A stretch of DNA of 54,962 bases. Source: Streptococcus sp. WM07 (GTDB lineage Bacteria > Bacillota > Bacilli > Lactobacillales > Streptococcaceae). This document shows, piece after piece, positions 34,382-46,589 of this stretch (position 1 is its first letter; every line of letters starts with the position of its first letter). The stretch lies in the NCBI RefSeq assembly GCF_004570525.1, contig NZ_SPPZ01000003.1, forward strand, positions 1 through 54,962, in the 5' to 3' direction. A model generated the notes under the pieces. That model was not told the origin of the DNA and made no database searches. It saw only the letters and a list, made by a program, of their open reading frames with translations. Made by a program: the position numbers and the translations under genes.

Positions 34382-36564
34382 TTACTGGTCCTCTTTTCTA
34401 GATGTTTCGCTAGGCGAGTGAGAGAAGTAATCAAGATGAGGTAAATCACGGCTAGAATTGCATACATTCGGAAGCTTTGGTAGTTCCGTGCAATGATAAT
34501 TTTACCTGTTTGGAAGAGTTCGACCAAACCGATTGCGGATACGATGGTTGTATCTTTTAAGGCAATTACAAACTGGTTGATGAAGTTTGGAAGCATGATC
34601 TTAGCAGCTTGAGGGAGTATAATCTTCCGCATAGTCTTGCTATAAGAGATACCCAAACTGCGGCTGGCTTCCATCTGCCCGGCGGGAACGGCTTGGATAC
34701 CACCCCGTACAATCTCGGCGATATAAGCACCAGAATTTAGAGACAAGGCAATCACACCTGCTACAAAATCATTGATTGGTGACTGGTGACCCGTCATGCT
34801 TTCAATCAAGTTAGGAATACCCCAGAATATAAATGCTGCAAGAATCATCAACGGGATTCCACGAATCACATCTACGAAAATGGAGGCCGCAGTTCGTAAT
34901 GCAGGAACTGGACTCACGCTAAACATTCCGAAGATAATTCCGATCACCATAGCAATAGCAAAGGAAATCAAGGTTAGGGAAATGGTAATCCAAAGACCAT
35001 TTAGCAATTGCTTGTAGTTGTTTTGGAGTAGTCCCCAAATCGTTGTTTCATCAACTGTTGAAGATTGGTTGCTGTTTGCAGTTGATTCCCCTAAGTATTT
35101 ATCGAGGAGTTTTTCATAGTCCCCATTCGCTTTTAGATTGGCTAAGCCATTGTTGAACATTTCGATCAATTCAGGGTTGGTGCCCTTTTTAACGGCGAAT
35201 CCGTATTGGCCAACTGGAATTCCAGTGATTGGAGTAGCTAAATCTTGACCTTGATTGATGGCGTATTTGATAATTGGTTCATCATCCATAATGGCATCTA
35301 CGGAACCAGCATTCAAACTGTCGTACATAGAAGCGGCTTCTGAGAAGACCTTAATGTCGTAGCCGTATTTATCTTTGTTTTCGGTCAAGAAGTCGTGAGA
35401 AGCGGTACCGTTTTTCACCCCAACCGTTTTACCTTTGAGGTCTTCATAGGAAGCGATGTCGCTGTTTTTCTTAACCCCGATAATGGCATTGGCAATGTAG
35501 TAAGGGTCAGAGAAGTCAAAAGTCTTCTTTCGTTCATCTGTAATGGACATTCCAGCTTCGATTCCGTCTGCTTGTCCTGCTTGAACCGCGTTAACTGCTG
35601 CGTCAAATCCAGGGTTGGTGACAGAAACGCTAAATCCTTGGTCTTTAGCAATGGCTTGAATCAACTCCATGTCGATTCCAGTGTATTCATTGGAATCATT
35701 TTGGAAGACGAAAGGTGCGAAAGAAGAGTCACTGACAATCTTGTATTCGCTCTTGACAGGTGTTGCTGTTTGACCGGCTGGGGTAGAAGTTTCAGGGATA
35801 TTGGCAGCTACTGAGTTGTTAGATGCGCCAGTCCAAGTATTGATGATTTGCTCAAGGCTACCATCTTCCTTCATCTCAGCGAGGGCTTCGTTAAACTCTT
35901 CTACCAAGTATTCTTGATCGCTTCCTTTCTTCACACCGAAAGCGAAACTTCCAACTGGCTCACCGTCCATCTTGATTTCAAGGTTTTGGCCTTGATCGAT
36001 GGCATATTGAAGGACGGGTTTATCATCCATAATAGCATCGACAGCACCAGCTTGGAGGCTGTTATTCATTAAATCTCCGGTATCAAAAGTTTTAATCTCA
36101 TAACCGTATTTGTCCTTGTTGTCTTCAAGGAATCGTTGGGCAGCAGTGCCGTTTTTTACTCCGACGGTTTTACCCTTGAGTTGGCTATAGTCTGAAATCC
36201 CATTTCCTTTAAGCGTTGCGATGACCACTTTGGTATCGTAGTAGGTGTCAGACATGGTGAAAACTTTTTTGCGTTCCTTTGTAGCGGTCATTCCTGCCAT
36301 GATGGCGTCAGCTTGACCGGCTTGAACCGCATTAACAGCCGCATCGAATCCAGGATAGCTTTGTTCATAATTCCATCCTTTTTTCTCTGCGACTGCCTTG
36401 ATGATGTCGACGTCGATTCCTTTATAAATTTGATCTGAATCTTTGAATTCAAATGGTGCATAAGCTGTATCCGATACAATTTTAATTGTATCAGCTGCCT
36501 GCACGCCGCTCGTTGCTAATAATGGAATGAAAAGCAACAAGAGACTTAGAAGTTTTTTCTTCAT
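34378..36564 (-). CDS. glnP: Amino acid ABC transporter fused binding/permease protein, GlnP-like
   Basis: A 728-residue fusion with a signal peptide (cleaved near VQAAD), two tandem substrate-binding domains (about 25-262 and 272-500), and a permease domain of about 200 residues with five hydrophobic segments. Both binding domains keep the [24 protein letters not shown] core and the [10 protein letters not shown] / [10 protein letters not shown] hinge. This is the GlnP architecture known from Lactococcus and streptococci; each domain can have its own amino acid specificity. The permease contains the conserved EAA motif [19 protein letters not shown]. Glutamine or glutamate is likely. It has its own promoter. 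Confidence 0.93.
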   Translation of the reverse strand: MKKKLLSLLLLFIPLLATSGVQAADTIKIVSDTAYAPFEFKDSDQIYKGIDVDIIKAVAEKKGWNYEQSYPGFDAAVNAVQAGQADAIMAGMTATKERKKVFTMSDTYYDTKVVIATLKGNGISDYSQLKGKTVGVKNGTAAQRFLEDNKDKYGYEIKTFDTGDLMNNSLQAGAVDAIMDDKPVLQYAIDQGQNLEIKMDGEPVGSFAFGVKKGSDQEYLVEEFNEALAEMKEDGSLEQIINTWTGASNNSVAANIPETSTPAGQTATPVKSEYKIVSDSSFAPFVFQNDSNEYTGIDMELIQAIAKDQGFSVSVTNPGFDAAVNAVQAGQADGIEAGMSITDERKKTFDFSDPYYIANAIIGVKKNSDIASYEDLKGKTVGVKNGTASHDFLTENKDKYGYDIKVFSEAASMYDSLNAGSVDAIMDDEPIIKYAINQGQDLATPITGIPVGQYGFAVKKGTNPELIEMFNNGLANLKANGDYEKLLDKYLGESTANSNQSSTVDETTIWGLLQNNYKQLLNGLWITISLTLISFAIAMVIGIIFGMFSVSPVPALRTAASIFVDVIRGIPLMILAAFIFWGIPNLIESMTGHQSPINDFVAGVIALSLNSGAYIAEIVRGGIQAVPAGQMEASRSLGISYSKTMRKIILPQAAKIMLPNFINQFVIALKDTTIVSAIGLVELFQTGKIIIARNYQSFRMYAILAVIYLILITSLTRLAKHLEKRTSK

Positions 36565-36593
36565 TTCGGCATCTCCTTTTCGAATATTTTCAA

Positions 36594-36622
36594 ATTATAC
36601 CAAAAAGGGCAGGAGGATGCAA
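36594..36622 (-). promoter_or_regulatory. Promoter of glnPQ
   Basis: On minus, TTGCAT (complement of 36617-36622), 17-bp spacer, TATAAT (complement of 36594-36599), about 30 bases before the start codon. Confidence 0.7.
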
Positions 36623-36710
36623 ATTGGTGCTATCCTATGTAAGAAATTCTAACATATCTGACTCGGGATTTCCTTGCCGAAAGATGGTAAAATAGGAAAT
36701 GAGGTGTACT

Positions 36711-38699
36711 ATGATTGAAAGAATCGAAAATAATCAATTTAAACTTGTATCTAGGTACCAGCCGTCGGGGGATCAACCTCAGGCGATTGGGGAATTAGTC
36801 GAAAATATTGAAGGTGGGGAAAAGGCCCAAATTTTAATGGGAGCCACTGGTACGGGAAAAACGTATACAATGAGTCAGGTGATTGCCAAGGTGAATAAGC
36901 CGACCTTGGTAATTGCCCATAATAAAACCTTAGCAGGGCAATTGTATGGCGAGTTCAAAGAATTTTTCCCAGAAAATGCGGTTGAATATTTCGTCTCTTA
37001 TTATGATTACTACCAGCCAGAAGCCTATGTTCCTTCCAGTGATACCTACATTGAGAAGGATAGTTCGGTGAATGATGAGATTGATAAATTACGTCATTCT
37101 GCTACCTCAGCCTTACTAGAACGCAATGATGTGATTGTAGTGGCATCTGTTTCTTGTATCTATGGTTTGGGTTCTCCGAAGGAGTATGCAGATAAGGTTG
37201 TTAGTTTACGACCAGGCCAGTTGATTTCAAGAGATCAATTATTGAATGACCTGGTGGACATTCAGTTTGAGCGGAATGACATTGATTTTCAACGGGGACG
37301 ATTTAGGGTTCGGGGAGACATTGTTGAGGTTTTTCCAGCGAGTCGTGATGAGCATGCATTTCGGGTTGAGTTTTTTGGCGATGAGATTGACCGGATTCGT
37401 GAAATTGAAGCCTTGACCGGTCAGGTTTTAGGAGAGGTGGATCATTTAGCTATTTATCCTGCGACTCACTTTGTGACCAATGACCAGGATTTGGAGATGG
37501 CGATTGCCAAGATTCAGGCAGAGTTAGAAGAGCAGCTAGCCCTATTTGAGAAGGAAGGTAAGCTTCTTGAAGCGCAGCGCTTGAAACAAAGAACGGATTA
37601 TGATATCGAGATGTTGCGTGAAATGGGGTATACCAATGGGGTTGAGAACTATTCGCGTCATATGGATGGACGTTCTGAAGGTGAGCCACCATATACACTG
37701 TTAGATTTCTTTCCAGAAGACTTCTTGATTATGATTGATGAGTCCCATATGACTATGGGGCAGATTAAAGGAATGTATAATGGCGACCGTGCTCGGAAGG
37801 AAATGTTGGTCAATCATGGTTTTCGTTTGCCAAGTGCATTAGATAACCGTCCGCTTCGGCGTGAGGAGTTTGAACAACATGTTCATCAGATTGTCTATGT
37901 TTCGGCAACTCCGGGTGATTATGAAATGGATGAGACAGAGACGATTGTCGAGCAGATTATCCGGCCAACAGGACTACTGGATCCAGAAGTTGAGGTCCGC
38001 CCAACCCATGGACAAATGGAGGATCTTTTAGGTGAAATCCACGAGCGAGTGGAGAAAAACGAGCGGGTTTTCATCACTACTCTGACCAAAAAAATGGCGG
38101 AAGACTTGACCGATTACTTGAAGGAGATGGGGGTCAAGGTCAAGTATATGCACTCGGATATTAAGACCCTAGAACGGACGGAGATTATCCGTGATCTACG
38201 CTTGGGAGTCTTTGATGTTCTTATCGGAATCAACCTATTGCGTGAGGGAATTGATGTTCCTGAGGTGAGTTTAGTGGCTATTTTGGATGCTGATAAAGAA
38301 GGGTTTCTCCGCAATGAGCGAGGTCTGATTCAGACCATCGGTCGAGCTGCCCGTAATAGTGAGGGACACGTAATCATGTATGCCGATAATGAGACGGAAT
38401 CTATGAAAAAGGCTATGAAAGAAACAGCTCGTCGTCGCACGATCCAAATGGAATACAATGAAAAACACGGGATTGTTCCGCAAACGATTAAGAAGGAGAT
38501 TCGAGATCTCATTAGTGTGACCAAGGCTGTTTTACCGGAGCAAGAAGAAACACCAGATTTCGAAAGCATGAACAAAAAAGAACGCAAGGAAGCTCTCAAA
38601 AAATTGGAAGAACAGATGCAGGAAGCGGCTGGTATCCTCGATTTCGAGTTGGCAGCACAAATCCGCGATATGATTCTGGAAATCAAGGCTTTGGACTAG
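36711..38699 (+). CDS. uvrB: Excinuclease ABC subunit UvrB
   Basis: DNA damage-verification helicase of nucleotide excision repair. The 662-residue protein starts [20 protein letters not shown] and has the ATP site [12 protein letters not shown]. The beta-hairpin motif [19 protein letters not shown] and the helicase end [20 protein letters not shown] are complete, followed by a C-terminal UVR motif ([20 protein letters not shown]). The ATG at 36711 follows GAGGTG; the ATG at 36699 is four codons earlier and unlikely. Divergent from glnP. Confidence 0.96.
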   Translation: MIERIENNQFKLVSRYQPSGDQPQAIGELVENIEGGEKAQILMGATGTGKTYTMSQVIAKVNKPTLVIAHNKTLAGQLYGEFKEFFPENAVEYFVSYYDYYQPEAYVPSSDTYIEKDSSVNDEIDKLRHSATSALLERNDVIVVASVSCIYGLGSPKEYADKVVSLRPGQLISRDQLLNDLVDIQFERNDIDFQRGRFRVRGDIVEVFPASRDEHAFRVEFFGDEIDRIREIEALTGQVLGEVDHLAIYPATHFVTNDQDLEMAIAKIQAELEEQLALFEKEGKLLEAQRLKQRTDYDIEMLREMGYTNGVENYSRHMDGRSEGEPPYTLLDFFPEDFLIMIDESHMTMGQIKGMYNGDRARKEMLVNHGFRLPSALDNRPLRREEFEQHVHQIVYVSATPGDYEMDETETIVEQIIRPTGLLDPEVEVRPTHGQMEDLLGEIHERVEKNERVFITTLTKKMAEDLTDYLKEMGVKVKYMHSDIKTLERTEIIRDLRLGVFDVLIGINLLREGIDVPEVSLVAILDADKEGFLRNERGLIQTIGRAARNSEGHVIMYADNETESMKKAMKETARRRTIQMEYNEKHGIVPQTIKKEIRDLISVTKAVLPEQEETPDFESMNKKERKEALKKLEEQMQEAAGILDFELAAQIRDMILEIKALD

Positions 38700-38706
38700 A
38701 TTTTCA

Positions 38707-38715
38707 TGGTATAAT
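38707..38715 (+). promoter_or_regulatory. Extended -10 promoter of dnaX
   Basis: TGGTATAAT just after the uvrB stop, about 90 bases before the dnaX start. Confidence 0.6.
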
Positions 38716-38802
38716 AGTGGTTCATATTTGCCTAAATCCGACAAGCCATGAAAGGCTGTTGGCTCAGTTCAAAGCTCAAGAAACATGGAAAGGAAAAAGC
38801 CG

Positions 38803-40455
38803 GTGTACCAAGCCCTCTATCGTAAGTACCGAAGTCAAACATTTGAAGAAATGGTGGGGCAACCAGTCGTCTCCCAAAGTTTACGCCAAGCTGTCGCCAC
38901 GGGAAAGATCAGTCATGCGTATCTATTTTCAGGTCCAAGGGGAACTGGTAAAACCTCTGCTGCTAAGATCTTTGCCAAGGCTATGAACTGTCCTAATCAG
39001 GTAGATGGGGAACCGTGCAATCAGTGTGACATCTGTCAAGCCATCACCTTAGGGAGTTTGGAAGATGTTATTGAAATTGATGCGGCTAGTAATAACGGGG
39101 TGGATGAAATCCGTGATATTCGGGATAAATCTACCTATGCGGCTAGTTTGGCCCAGTACAAAGTCTACATTATTGATGAGGTTCACATGCTCTCGACGGG
39201 TGCCTTTAATGCGCTCCTCAAGACCTTGGAAGAACCGAGTCCAGGCTTGGTCTTTATTCTTGCAACGACAGAACTGCATAAGATTCCAGCGACAATCCTT
39301 TCTCGGGTTCAGCGTTTTGAATTTAAGTCTATCAAAGAGCCGGATATCGTAGCCCATTTGGAATGGATTCTAGGGCAAGAGGGTATAACGGTGGAACAAG
39401 GTTCGTTGAGCCTGATTGCTCGTCGAGCTGAAGGCGGGATGCGGGATGCTCTGTCCTTATTAGATCAGGCTCTCAGTCTTTTGGATGATTCGACCTTAAC
39501 CTTGGATGTTGTTGAGGAAATTACAGGTTCTGTTAGTCTTTTAGCTTTAGATTCCTATGTAGCAGCTCTCCGCAGCCGGCATTTGGAAAATGCTATGGAT
39601 TATTTGAACACCATTCTTGATAGTGGGAAACAGCCCGCTCGATTCCTCGATGATCTATTAGCCTATTTTCGTGATTTGCTCTTGAGTCAAGCAGGGTTGA
39701 CTTTTACAGACCGTTCTAGTCTGTTTCAAGAAAATCAAGAGCTCGATCGTGCTCGTCTCTTAGATATGCTGGGAATCTTAATTCAAGCTAACCAGACCCT
39801 GCGTCAACTGAGCCAAGCCCGTCTAGCCCTAGAAATGATTACGGTCCAATTATTGGAAGACGCTCCTAAGGAAGAAGGAGCCGATTCCCAAATGGCTCGG
39901 CTCCAAGCAGAGCTTGTAGCCCTAAGAGAAGAAGTAGCCCAGCTCAAAAGGACTGGGATTAGTCAAGCTCAACCCGTAAGAACTCCTCAAGTCGCAACAC
40001 GTTCAGAAACGAAAGTTAAAATTGACAAGAGCCGTTTCACGAAAATCTTAGAAGAAGCTGTTGAGAATCCAGTCTTGGCCCGTGCTAATCTAACGAAATT
40101 GCAAGAAGCTTGGGGAGAGATTATTAACAGTTTAGCAGGAGCAGATAAGGCGTTGTTGGAAGGTTCGCAACCTGTTGCGGCCAATGAACACCACGCCATT
40201 CTGGCTTTTGAATCTGCCTTCAACGCTGAACAGACCATGAAAAGGGACAATCTTAATGTGACTTTTGGGAATATCCTCAGTCAGGCCGCTGGTTTTTCTC
40301 CAGAGATTCTAGCGATTTCAATGGAAGATTGGCAACAACTCCGGCAGGATTTTGCAGCGAAGAACCGGCAACAAAAGCAAGAAGCCAAAGAAGAATCCTT
40401 GATTCCAGAACAATTCGCTTTTCTGGCTTCGCAGGTTGTTATTAAAGATGATTAA
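38803..40455 (+). CDS. dnaX: DNA polymerase III subunit gamma/tau
   Basis: Clamp-loader subunit of the replicative polymerase. 550 residues from a GTG at 38803, giving (f)MYQALYRKYRSQTFEEMVGQ, the standard start of DnaX, behind AAAGG. An ATG at 38785 adds MERKKP and looks less likely. Walker A is GPRGTGKTSAAK, the zinc module is CPNQVDGEPCNQCDIC, Walker B is YIIDEVHML and the sensor 1 motif is LATTE. The C-terminal tau region (about 360-550) is present. I see no internal programmed frameshift site for a short gamma product, but did not test for one. Confidence 0.93.
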   Translation: MYQALYRKYRSQTFEEMVGQPVVSQSLRQAVATGKISHAYLFSGPRGTGKTSAAKIFAKAMNCPNQVDGEPCNQCDICQAITLGSLEDVIEIDAASNNGVDEIRDIRDKSTYAASLAQYKVYIIDEVHMLSTGAFNALLKTLEEPSPGLVFILATTELHKIPATILSRVQRFEFKSIKEPDIVAHLEWILGQEGITVEQGSLSLIARRAEGGMRDALSLLDQALSLLDDSTLTLDVVEEITGSVSLLALDSYVAALRSRHLENAMDYLNTILDSGKQPARFLDDLLAYFRDLLLSQAGLTFTDRSSLFQENQELDRARLLDMLGILIQANQTLRQLSQARLALEMITVQLLEDAPKEEGADSQMARLQAELVALREEVAQLKRTGISQAQPVRTPQVATRSETKVKIDKSRFTKILEEAVENPVLARANLTKLQEAWGEIINSLAGADKALLEGSQPVAANEHHAILAFESAFNAEQTMKRDNLNVTFGNILSQAAGFSPEILAISMEDWQQLRQDFAAKNRQQKQEAKEESLIPEQFAFLASQVVIKDD

Positions 40456-40460
40456 GTCAA

Positions 40461-40489
40461 GATAGGCTGGAACGATGTTCCAGCCTATC
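40461..40489. other. Perfect 13-bp hairpin between dnaX and dnaE
   Basis: GATAGGCTGGAAC (40461-40473), loop GAT, GTTCCAGCCTATC (40477-40489). It lacks a following T-run, so it is not a standard terminator. Possible roles: RNA stability element or processing site. Confidence 0.7.
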
Positions 40490-40562
40490 CGAGTACTATA
40501 TAGCAAAATTTCAAGCCACTAGGCTAGGGATTGATTTTTGAAGAGTATCCATGGAGGAGTGT

Positions 40563-43500
40563 ATGATTCAGTTAAATACACGATCGGTTTATAGTTTTTT
40601 AGAAAGTAATCTAACCCTGAACTCCTACGTTCAGAGAGCTAGGGATTTGGGCTACCAAAGTCTTGGTTTGATGGATCAGGATAATCTTTATGGGGCTTAT
40701 GCCTTTTTAGAAATAGCTGAAAAAGCGGGTATCCAAGCCTTACTGGGGATGAGTTTGACTACACGTGTCGGCGAGCAAATGATTGAGTTACAACTATTGG
40801 CTCGGTCCACAAAAGGTTATCAAAACCTGTTAAAACTGGCCACTCAACGGAATTTAGGGAAAGTAGCTTGGGAAGAATTGTTGGAATACACCGAGGATCT
40901 GGCTGTTATTCGTCCCTATCAGCCAGGACAGGAAGAGTTAGACTTAGATATTCCTTATTTTCTAGGTCTAGGCTTGGAGAGTCCTCGTCCTGAAAGTGAC
41001 CTTCCCTTGCTTCCTTTTCCTACGATTCGTTATTTGGAGTCTCAGGATTTGGAAGTTTTACAGGTTATGGAGGCTATCAAAGCCAATCAATCGTTGATTG
41101 AAACTCCTGTTCGTTACCGAGGACAAGGCTTGCTCCCTGCCCAGGAAGTGAAAGAAGCTTATCAAACTCGTTTTCCAGGTGCATGGGAGAATTTAGAAAA
41201 ATTGGTGGATGGTATCCATTATGATTTGGATCGGAGTCTCAAACTACCACGATTTAATCCCCAAAGACCGGCTGTGGAGGAATTACGAGAACGGGCTAGA
41301 GCGGGTTTAGAGGCCAAGGGGTTGCTAGGGATAGAATACCTGCAACGTTTGGATGAGGAACTCACCGTTATCCATGAGATGGGCTTTGATGATTATTTCT
41401 TGATTGTCTGGGATTTGTTAGCTTTTGGCAGACGACAAGGCTATTACATGGGGATGGGACGTGGTTCAGCCGTTGGAAGTTTGGTTGCCTATGCCTTGGA
41501 TATTACAGGGATTGATCCTGTTGCTAAGAACTTGATTTTTGAACGCTTTTTGAATCGAGAACGTTTTAGCATGCCAGATATTGATATTGATATTCCAGAT
41601 ATCCATCGCCCAGATTTCCTCCGCTATGTTCGCGATCGTTATGGAAGTATGCATGCTGCGCAGATTGTGACCTTTTCTACCTTTGGTGCCAAGCAGGCCT
41701 TGCGTGATGTTTTGAAACGGATTGGTTTACCGGAGTTTGAAATTTCCGGTCTAACCAAGCAGATTCGCTTTGGGGAGCACTTGCGTCAAGTCGCAGAACG
41801 GAGCTTGTCTTTTCGCAGACAATTTCAGGAACGACCAGAGTTGGGACGGGCTTTGCAACTAGCTATGCGCTTGGAGGGTCTACCCCGGCAGACCTCAGTT
41901 CATGCGGCTGGTGTGGTGATGAGTGATGCGGATTTGACAGACTTTATTCCTTTGAAATACGCGGAGGATATCTATATTACTCAGTATGACGCCGCAGCGA
42001 TTGAAGATAATGGCTTGCTTAAGATGGATTTCTTGGGCTTGCGGAACCTCACCTATGTGGAGCGGATGCGGGACTTACTTCTCAAGGAAGAGGGGGTTGT
42101 CTTAGAGCCAGCTCGAATTCCGCTAGAAGATCCCGACACTCTGGCGTTATTTGCGGCAGGTAGAACCAAGGGAATTTTTCAATTTGAACAACCAGGAGCT
42201 ATTCATCTTCTACGTCGGGTCCAGCCTCAATCTTTTGAAGAGGTGGTGGCAACCACCAGTTTGAACCGGCCGGGAGCTAGTGATTATATTGATAATTTTG
42301 TTGCGAGAAAACACGGTCGGGAGGCAGTGGCTTCAGTGGATCCAGCGGTGGCGGATATCTTGGCTCCCACTTATGGTATTATGCTGTACCAAGAGCAGGT
42401 TATGCAGGTGGCTCAACGCTTTGCTGGATTCAGTTTAGGAAAAGCCGATTTGTTACGGCGGGCTATGGGTAAAAAGAGACCAGAAGAGATGCATGCTATG
42501 GAAGCAGACTTTGTTGAAGGAGCTTTGCAGCAAGGCTATGACCAGGAGCGAGCGAAAGCTCTTTTTGCGATCATGGAGAAGTTTGCAGGTTATGGTTTTA
42601 ACCGGAGTCATGCCTATGCTTATTCTGCCTTGGCTTTTCAGTTGGCTTATTTTAAAACGCACTATCCCCACATATTTTTTCAAGTTCTGTTAAGTTCTGG
42701 AAATCAAGCATACCTAGAGGATGCTCTAGATGCAGGTTTCCAGATGCAGTCTTTAACCATTAATAGTGTCTCACGTAAAGATCGGTTCCAGAATGGTGCT
42801 ATTTATTTGGGCTTGAATCGTATCAAGGGACTTCCCAGAGATTTTCAGAATTGGATTTTGGAGCAGCAGCCTTTTGCAGATTTGGAGGATTTTTTTCTTC
42901 GTCTACCTTCGAATTATCAGAAAGTTGAATTTCTTAAACCTCTCATCCAGATTGGACTCTTCGATCAGATGGCTCCTAACAGGGCTACGTTGTTAACCAA
43001 TCTAGATCGTCTTCTTTTCTTCTATCAAGAGTTGGGGAGCCTTTTTGCGGATTCTAGTTATTCTTGGGAAGAAGTGGCTGATTTTTCTTCTTTGGAAAAA
43101 TACCGAATGGAAGTAGAACTTCTAGGTGTAGGTCTGAGCCCTCATCCCTTAAAGGATTATCTTCAGGATGCGGGGGACAGGGTTGGTCGCATTGCTGATT
43201 TGCAAGTGGGGCGTAATGTGGAACTCTTAGTTGAGCTTCTGAATATGAGGGTCATTCGCACTAAGAAGGGCGAGCAAATGTCCTTTATTCAAGTCACAGA
43301 TACTCGTCATAAAATAGAAGTGATTGTGTTTCCAGAAACTTTCCGAAAATTTAAGGATTTTTTACAAGAAGGCCATTTATTGAGGATTCGCGGGAAAGTT
43401 CAGGACAAGGATGGACGGAAGCAGATTCTGTTAAATCATGCGGAACTGTTGACAAAGGAGCAATGTTGGATTTTGCTTCAAAATCATCAGTTAGATCAAG

Positions 43501-43667
43501 AAGTTGCGCGGATTTTAAAGGCACATCCCGGACCTGTTCCAGTTATTTTACGCTATCAAGAAGGAAAGGAAACCTTACAATTAGAAGGAGGCGTTTCCAA
43601 ATCTGAACAACTGGTGAATGCTCTGGGGCCCTATGCTCTGAAAACGGTTTTTCTTGAAAAACGCTAG
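40563..43667 (+). CDS. dnaE: DNA polymerase III subunit alpha (DnaE type)
   Basis: Replicative polymerase alpha of the DnaE1/DnaE3 type, error-prone helper to PolC in Firmicutes. The 1034-residue protein starts MIQLNTRSVYSFLESNLTLN with the PHP domain. It holds the palm carboxylates in MPDIDIDIPD, the GMGRGSAVGSLVAYALDITG region, and a C-terminal OB-fold part. It starts at the ATG at 40563 behind GGAGGAG; the ATG at 40551 is four codons upstream and not preferred. The PHP segment begins with RSVYSFLES rather than the HSxYS text with metal ligands, as in most DnaE3 proteins. Confidence 0.93.
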   Translation: MIQLNTRSVYSFLESNLTLNSYVQRARDLGYQSLGLMDQDNLYGAYAFLEIAEKAGIQALLGMSLTTRVGEQMIELQLLARSTKGYQNLLKLATQRNLGKVAWEELLEYTEDLAVIRPYQPGQEELDLDIPYFLGLGLESPRPESDLPLLPFPTIRYLESQDLEVLQVMEAIKANQSLIETPVRYRGQGLLPAQEVKEAYQTRFPGAWENLEKLVDGIHYDLDRSLKLPRFNPQRPAVEELRERARAGLEAKGLLGIEYLQRLDEELTVIHEMGFDDYFLIVWDLLAFGRRQGYYMGMGRGSAVGSLVAYALDITGIDPVAKNLIFERFLNRERFSMPDIDIDIPDIHRPDFLRYVRDRYGSMHAAQIVTFSTFGAKQALRDVLKRIGLPEFEISGLTKQIRFGEHLRQVAERSLSFRRQFQERPELGRALQLAMRLEGLPRQTSVHAAGVVMSDADLTDFIPLKYAEDIYITQYDAAAIEDNGLLKMDFLGLRNLTYVERMRDLLLKEEGVVLEPARIPLEDPDTLALFAAGRTKGIFQFEQPGAIHLLRRVQPQSFEEVVATTSLNRPGASDYIDNFVARKHGREAVASVDPAVADILAPTYGIMLYQEQVMQVAQRFAGFSLGKADLLRRAMGKKRPEEMHAMEADFVEGALQQGYDQERAKALFAIMEKFAGYGFNRSHAYAYSALAFQLAYFKTHYPHIFFQVLLSSGNQAYLEDALDAGFQMQSLTINSVSRKDRFQNGAIYLGLNRIKGLPRDFQNWILEQQPFADLEDFFLRLPSNYQKVEFLKPLIQIGLFDQMAPNRATLLTNLDRLLFFYQELGSLFADSSYSWEEVADFSSLEKYRMEVELLGVGLSPHPLKDYLQDAGDRVGRIADLQVGRNVELLVELLNMRVIRTKKGEQMSFIQVTDTRHKIEVIVFPETFRKFKDFLQEGHLLRIRGKVQDKDGRKQILLNHAELLTKEQCWILLQNHQLDQEVARILKAHPGPVPVILRYQEGKETLQLEGGVSKSEQLVNALGPYALKTVFLEKR

Positions 43668-43684
43668 AATTTTAAAATCCCCTA

Positions 43685-43693
43685 TGCTATAAT
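43685..43693 (+). promoter_or_regulatory. Extended -10 promoter of pfkA-pyk
   Basis: ATGCTATAAT (TATAAT at 43688-43693) about 40 bases before pfkA. The -35 is weak. Confidence 0.65.
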
Positions 43694-43707
43694 GCTTAGG
43701 AATGTAA

Positions 43708-44754
<1,047 letters not shown>

Positions 44755-44793
44755 GCTATAGCTTTATAAAATAAAAAGGAGTTCACAAACAAA

Positions 44794-46296
44794 ATGAACA
44801 AACGTGTTAAAATTGTTGCAACCTTGGGACCAGCGGTTGAGATCCGTGGTGGGAAACATTTTGGTGAAGATGGCTACTGGGCTGAAAAACTTGATGTTGA
44901 AGCCTCTGCACAAAATATTGCGAAGTTGATTGAAGCTGGAGCGAATACATTCCGTTTCAACTTCTCACACGGTGACCACCAAGAGCAAGGTGAGCGTATG
45001 GCAACTGTTAAACGTGCCGAAGAAATCGCTGGCCAACGTGTTGGTTTCCTTTTAGATACAAAAGGTCCTGAAATCCGTACGGAATTGTTCGAAGGCGATG
45101 CAAAAGAATATTCATACGTAACAGGTGAAAAAATCCGTGTTGCAACAAAACAAGGAATCCAATCTACTCGTGATGTGATCGCTTTGAACGTTGCTGGTGG
45201 TTTGGATATCTACGATGACGTTGAAGTTGGACGCCAAGTCTTGGTTGATGATGGTAAATTGGGTCTTCGCGTTGTTGGAAAAGATGATGCAACTCGTGAA
45301 TTCGAAGTTGAAGTTGAAAACGATGGCATCATCGCTAAACAAAAAGGTGTCAACATCCCTAACACGAAAATTCCTTTCCCTGCTTTAGCAGATCGTGATA
45401 ACGCAGATATTCGTTTTGGTCTTGAACAAGGAATTAACTTCATCGCTATTTCTTTTGTTCGTACAGCTAAAGACGTGAACGAAGTTCGCACAATCTGTGA
45501 AGAAACAGGAAATAGCCATGTGAAGTTGTTTGCTAAAATTGAAAACCAACAAGGTATTGATAATCTTGATGAAATTATCGAAGCAGCAGATGGTATCATG
45601 ATTGCTCGTGGTGATATGGGGATTGAAGTACCATTCGAAATGGTTCCAGTTTACCAAAAAATGATTATCACGAAAGTAAATGCTGCTGGTAAAGTGGTTA
45701 TTACTGCGACAAACATGTTGGAAACTATGACTGAAAAACCACGTGCGACTCGTTCAGAAGTATCTGACGTCTTTAACGCGGTTATCGATGGAACAGACGC
45801 AACAATGCTTTCTGGTGAGTCTGCTAACGGTAAATACCCACTTGAGTCTGTGACTGCGATGGCTACAATTGATAAGAATGCACAAACTCTTTTGAATGAG
45901 TATGGTCGTTTATCAACAGCTAACTTCAGCCGTACTTCTAAAACAGAAGTTGTTGCTTCTGCTGTTAAAGATGCAACTAACTCAATGGATATTAAATTGA
46001 TTGTTGCTCTTACTGAATCAGGAAACACAGCTCGTTTGATTTCTAAATACCGTCCAGATGCAGATATCTTGGCTGTAACTTTTGATGAGTTGACACAACG
46101 TTCCTTGACTTTGAACTGGGGTGTTATCCCAGTCGTAACTGACAAACCTGGATCTACAGACGATATGTTTGAAGTTGCAGAATCAGTTGCTCTTTCATCA
46201 GGTCTTGTTGAATCAGGTGACAATATCATTATCGTTGCAGGTGTTCCAGTAGGAACAGGTGGAACGAACACTATGCGTATCCGCACTGTACGTTAA
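44794..46296 (+). CDS. pyk: Pyruvate kinase
   Basis: Final glycolytic enzyme, converting phosphoenolpyruvate to pyruvate with ATP formation. The 500-residue protein has the barrel with TKGPEIRTELF, the catalytic Lys and metal-binding Glu in VKLFAKIENQQGIDNLDEII, and the ARGDMGIEVPFE motif. A C-terminal allosteric domain follows. The high-expression codon bias creates a long antisense frame here, which is not a gene. Co-transcribed with pfkA and closed by two tandem terminators. Confidence 0.96.
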   Translation: MNKRVKIVATLGPAVEIRGGKHFGEDGYWAEKLDVEASAQNIAKLIEAGANTFRFNFSHGDHQEQGERMATVKRAEEIAGQRVGFLLDTKGPEIRTELFEGDAKEYSYVTGEKIRVATKQGIQSTRDVIALNVAGGLDIYDDVEVGRQVLVDDGKLGLRVVGKDDATREFEVEVENDGIIAKQKGVNIPNTKIPFPALADRDNADIRFGLEQGINFIAISFVRTAKDVNEVRTICEETGNSHVKLFAKIENQQGIDNLDEIIEAADGIMIARGDMGIEVPFEMVPVYQKMIITKVNAAGKVVITATNMLETMTEKPRATRSEVSDVFNAVIDGTDATMLSGESANGKYPLESVTAMATIDKNAQTLLNEYGRLSTANFSRTSKTEVVASAVKDATNSMDIKLIVALTESGNTARLISKYRPDADILAVTFDELTQRSLTLNWGVIPVVTDKPGSTDDMFEVAESVALSSGLVESGDNIIIVAGVPVGTGGTNTMRIRTVR

Positions 46297-46306
46297 TTTA
46301 TAGTCA

Positions 46307-46353
46307 AAAACCCTTTAGGAATAGGCTTTATAGCTAGTCCTAAAGGGGTTTTG
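46307..46353 (+). terminator. First intrinsic terminator after pyk
   Basis: AAAACCCTTTAGGA and TCCTAAAGGGGTTTT pair with one bulged base. The 17-base loop separates the arms. Confidence 0.85.
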
Positions 46354-46386
46354 TTCTGCTAAAGGGGCAAATAAGGGTTCGCTAGT

Positions 46387-46418
46387 AAGTTGTGTGGAAA
46401 ATTCCACACAACTTTTTT
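46387..46418 (+). terminator. Second intrinsic terminator after pyk
   Basis: AAGTTGTGTGGAA and its complement TTCCACACAACTT close a very short loop, followed by a run of T. Confidence 0.88.
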
Positions 46419-46589
46419 GCTTTTCTTCCTATTTTATAGCGAGAAAAATAAGGAGTACGGACTTTGGGACTGTCTCTTCCTCTATTTGAAGTTTTCCCTT
46501 AGTTGGGAGAGGACTTTTTCCTATCGTTTTTGGTAAACTATAATGGAGACTCCTCCTAAAGGAGAAATTGGTTAAAAAAGGAGAATGCT

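Noticed and set aside
38785..38802. ATG start of dnaX six codons upstream
   Set aside because: The extra residues MERKKP do not occur in DnaX proteins, while the GTG gives the standard MYQALYRKYR start.
45651..46286. 211-codon minus-strand frame inside pyk
   Set aside because: An artefact of the strong codon bias of pyk; the antisense frame has no start signal and no known domain.
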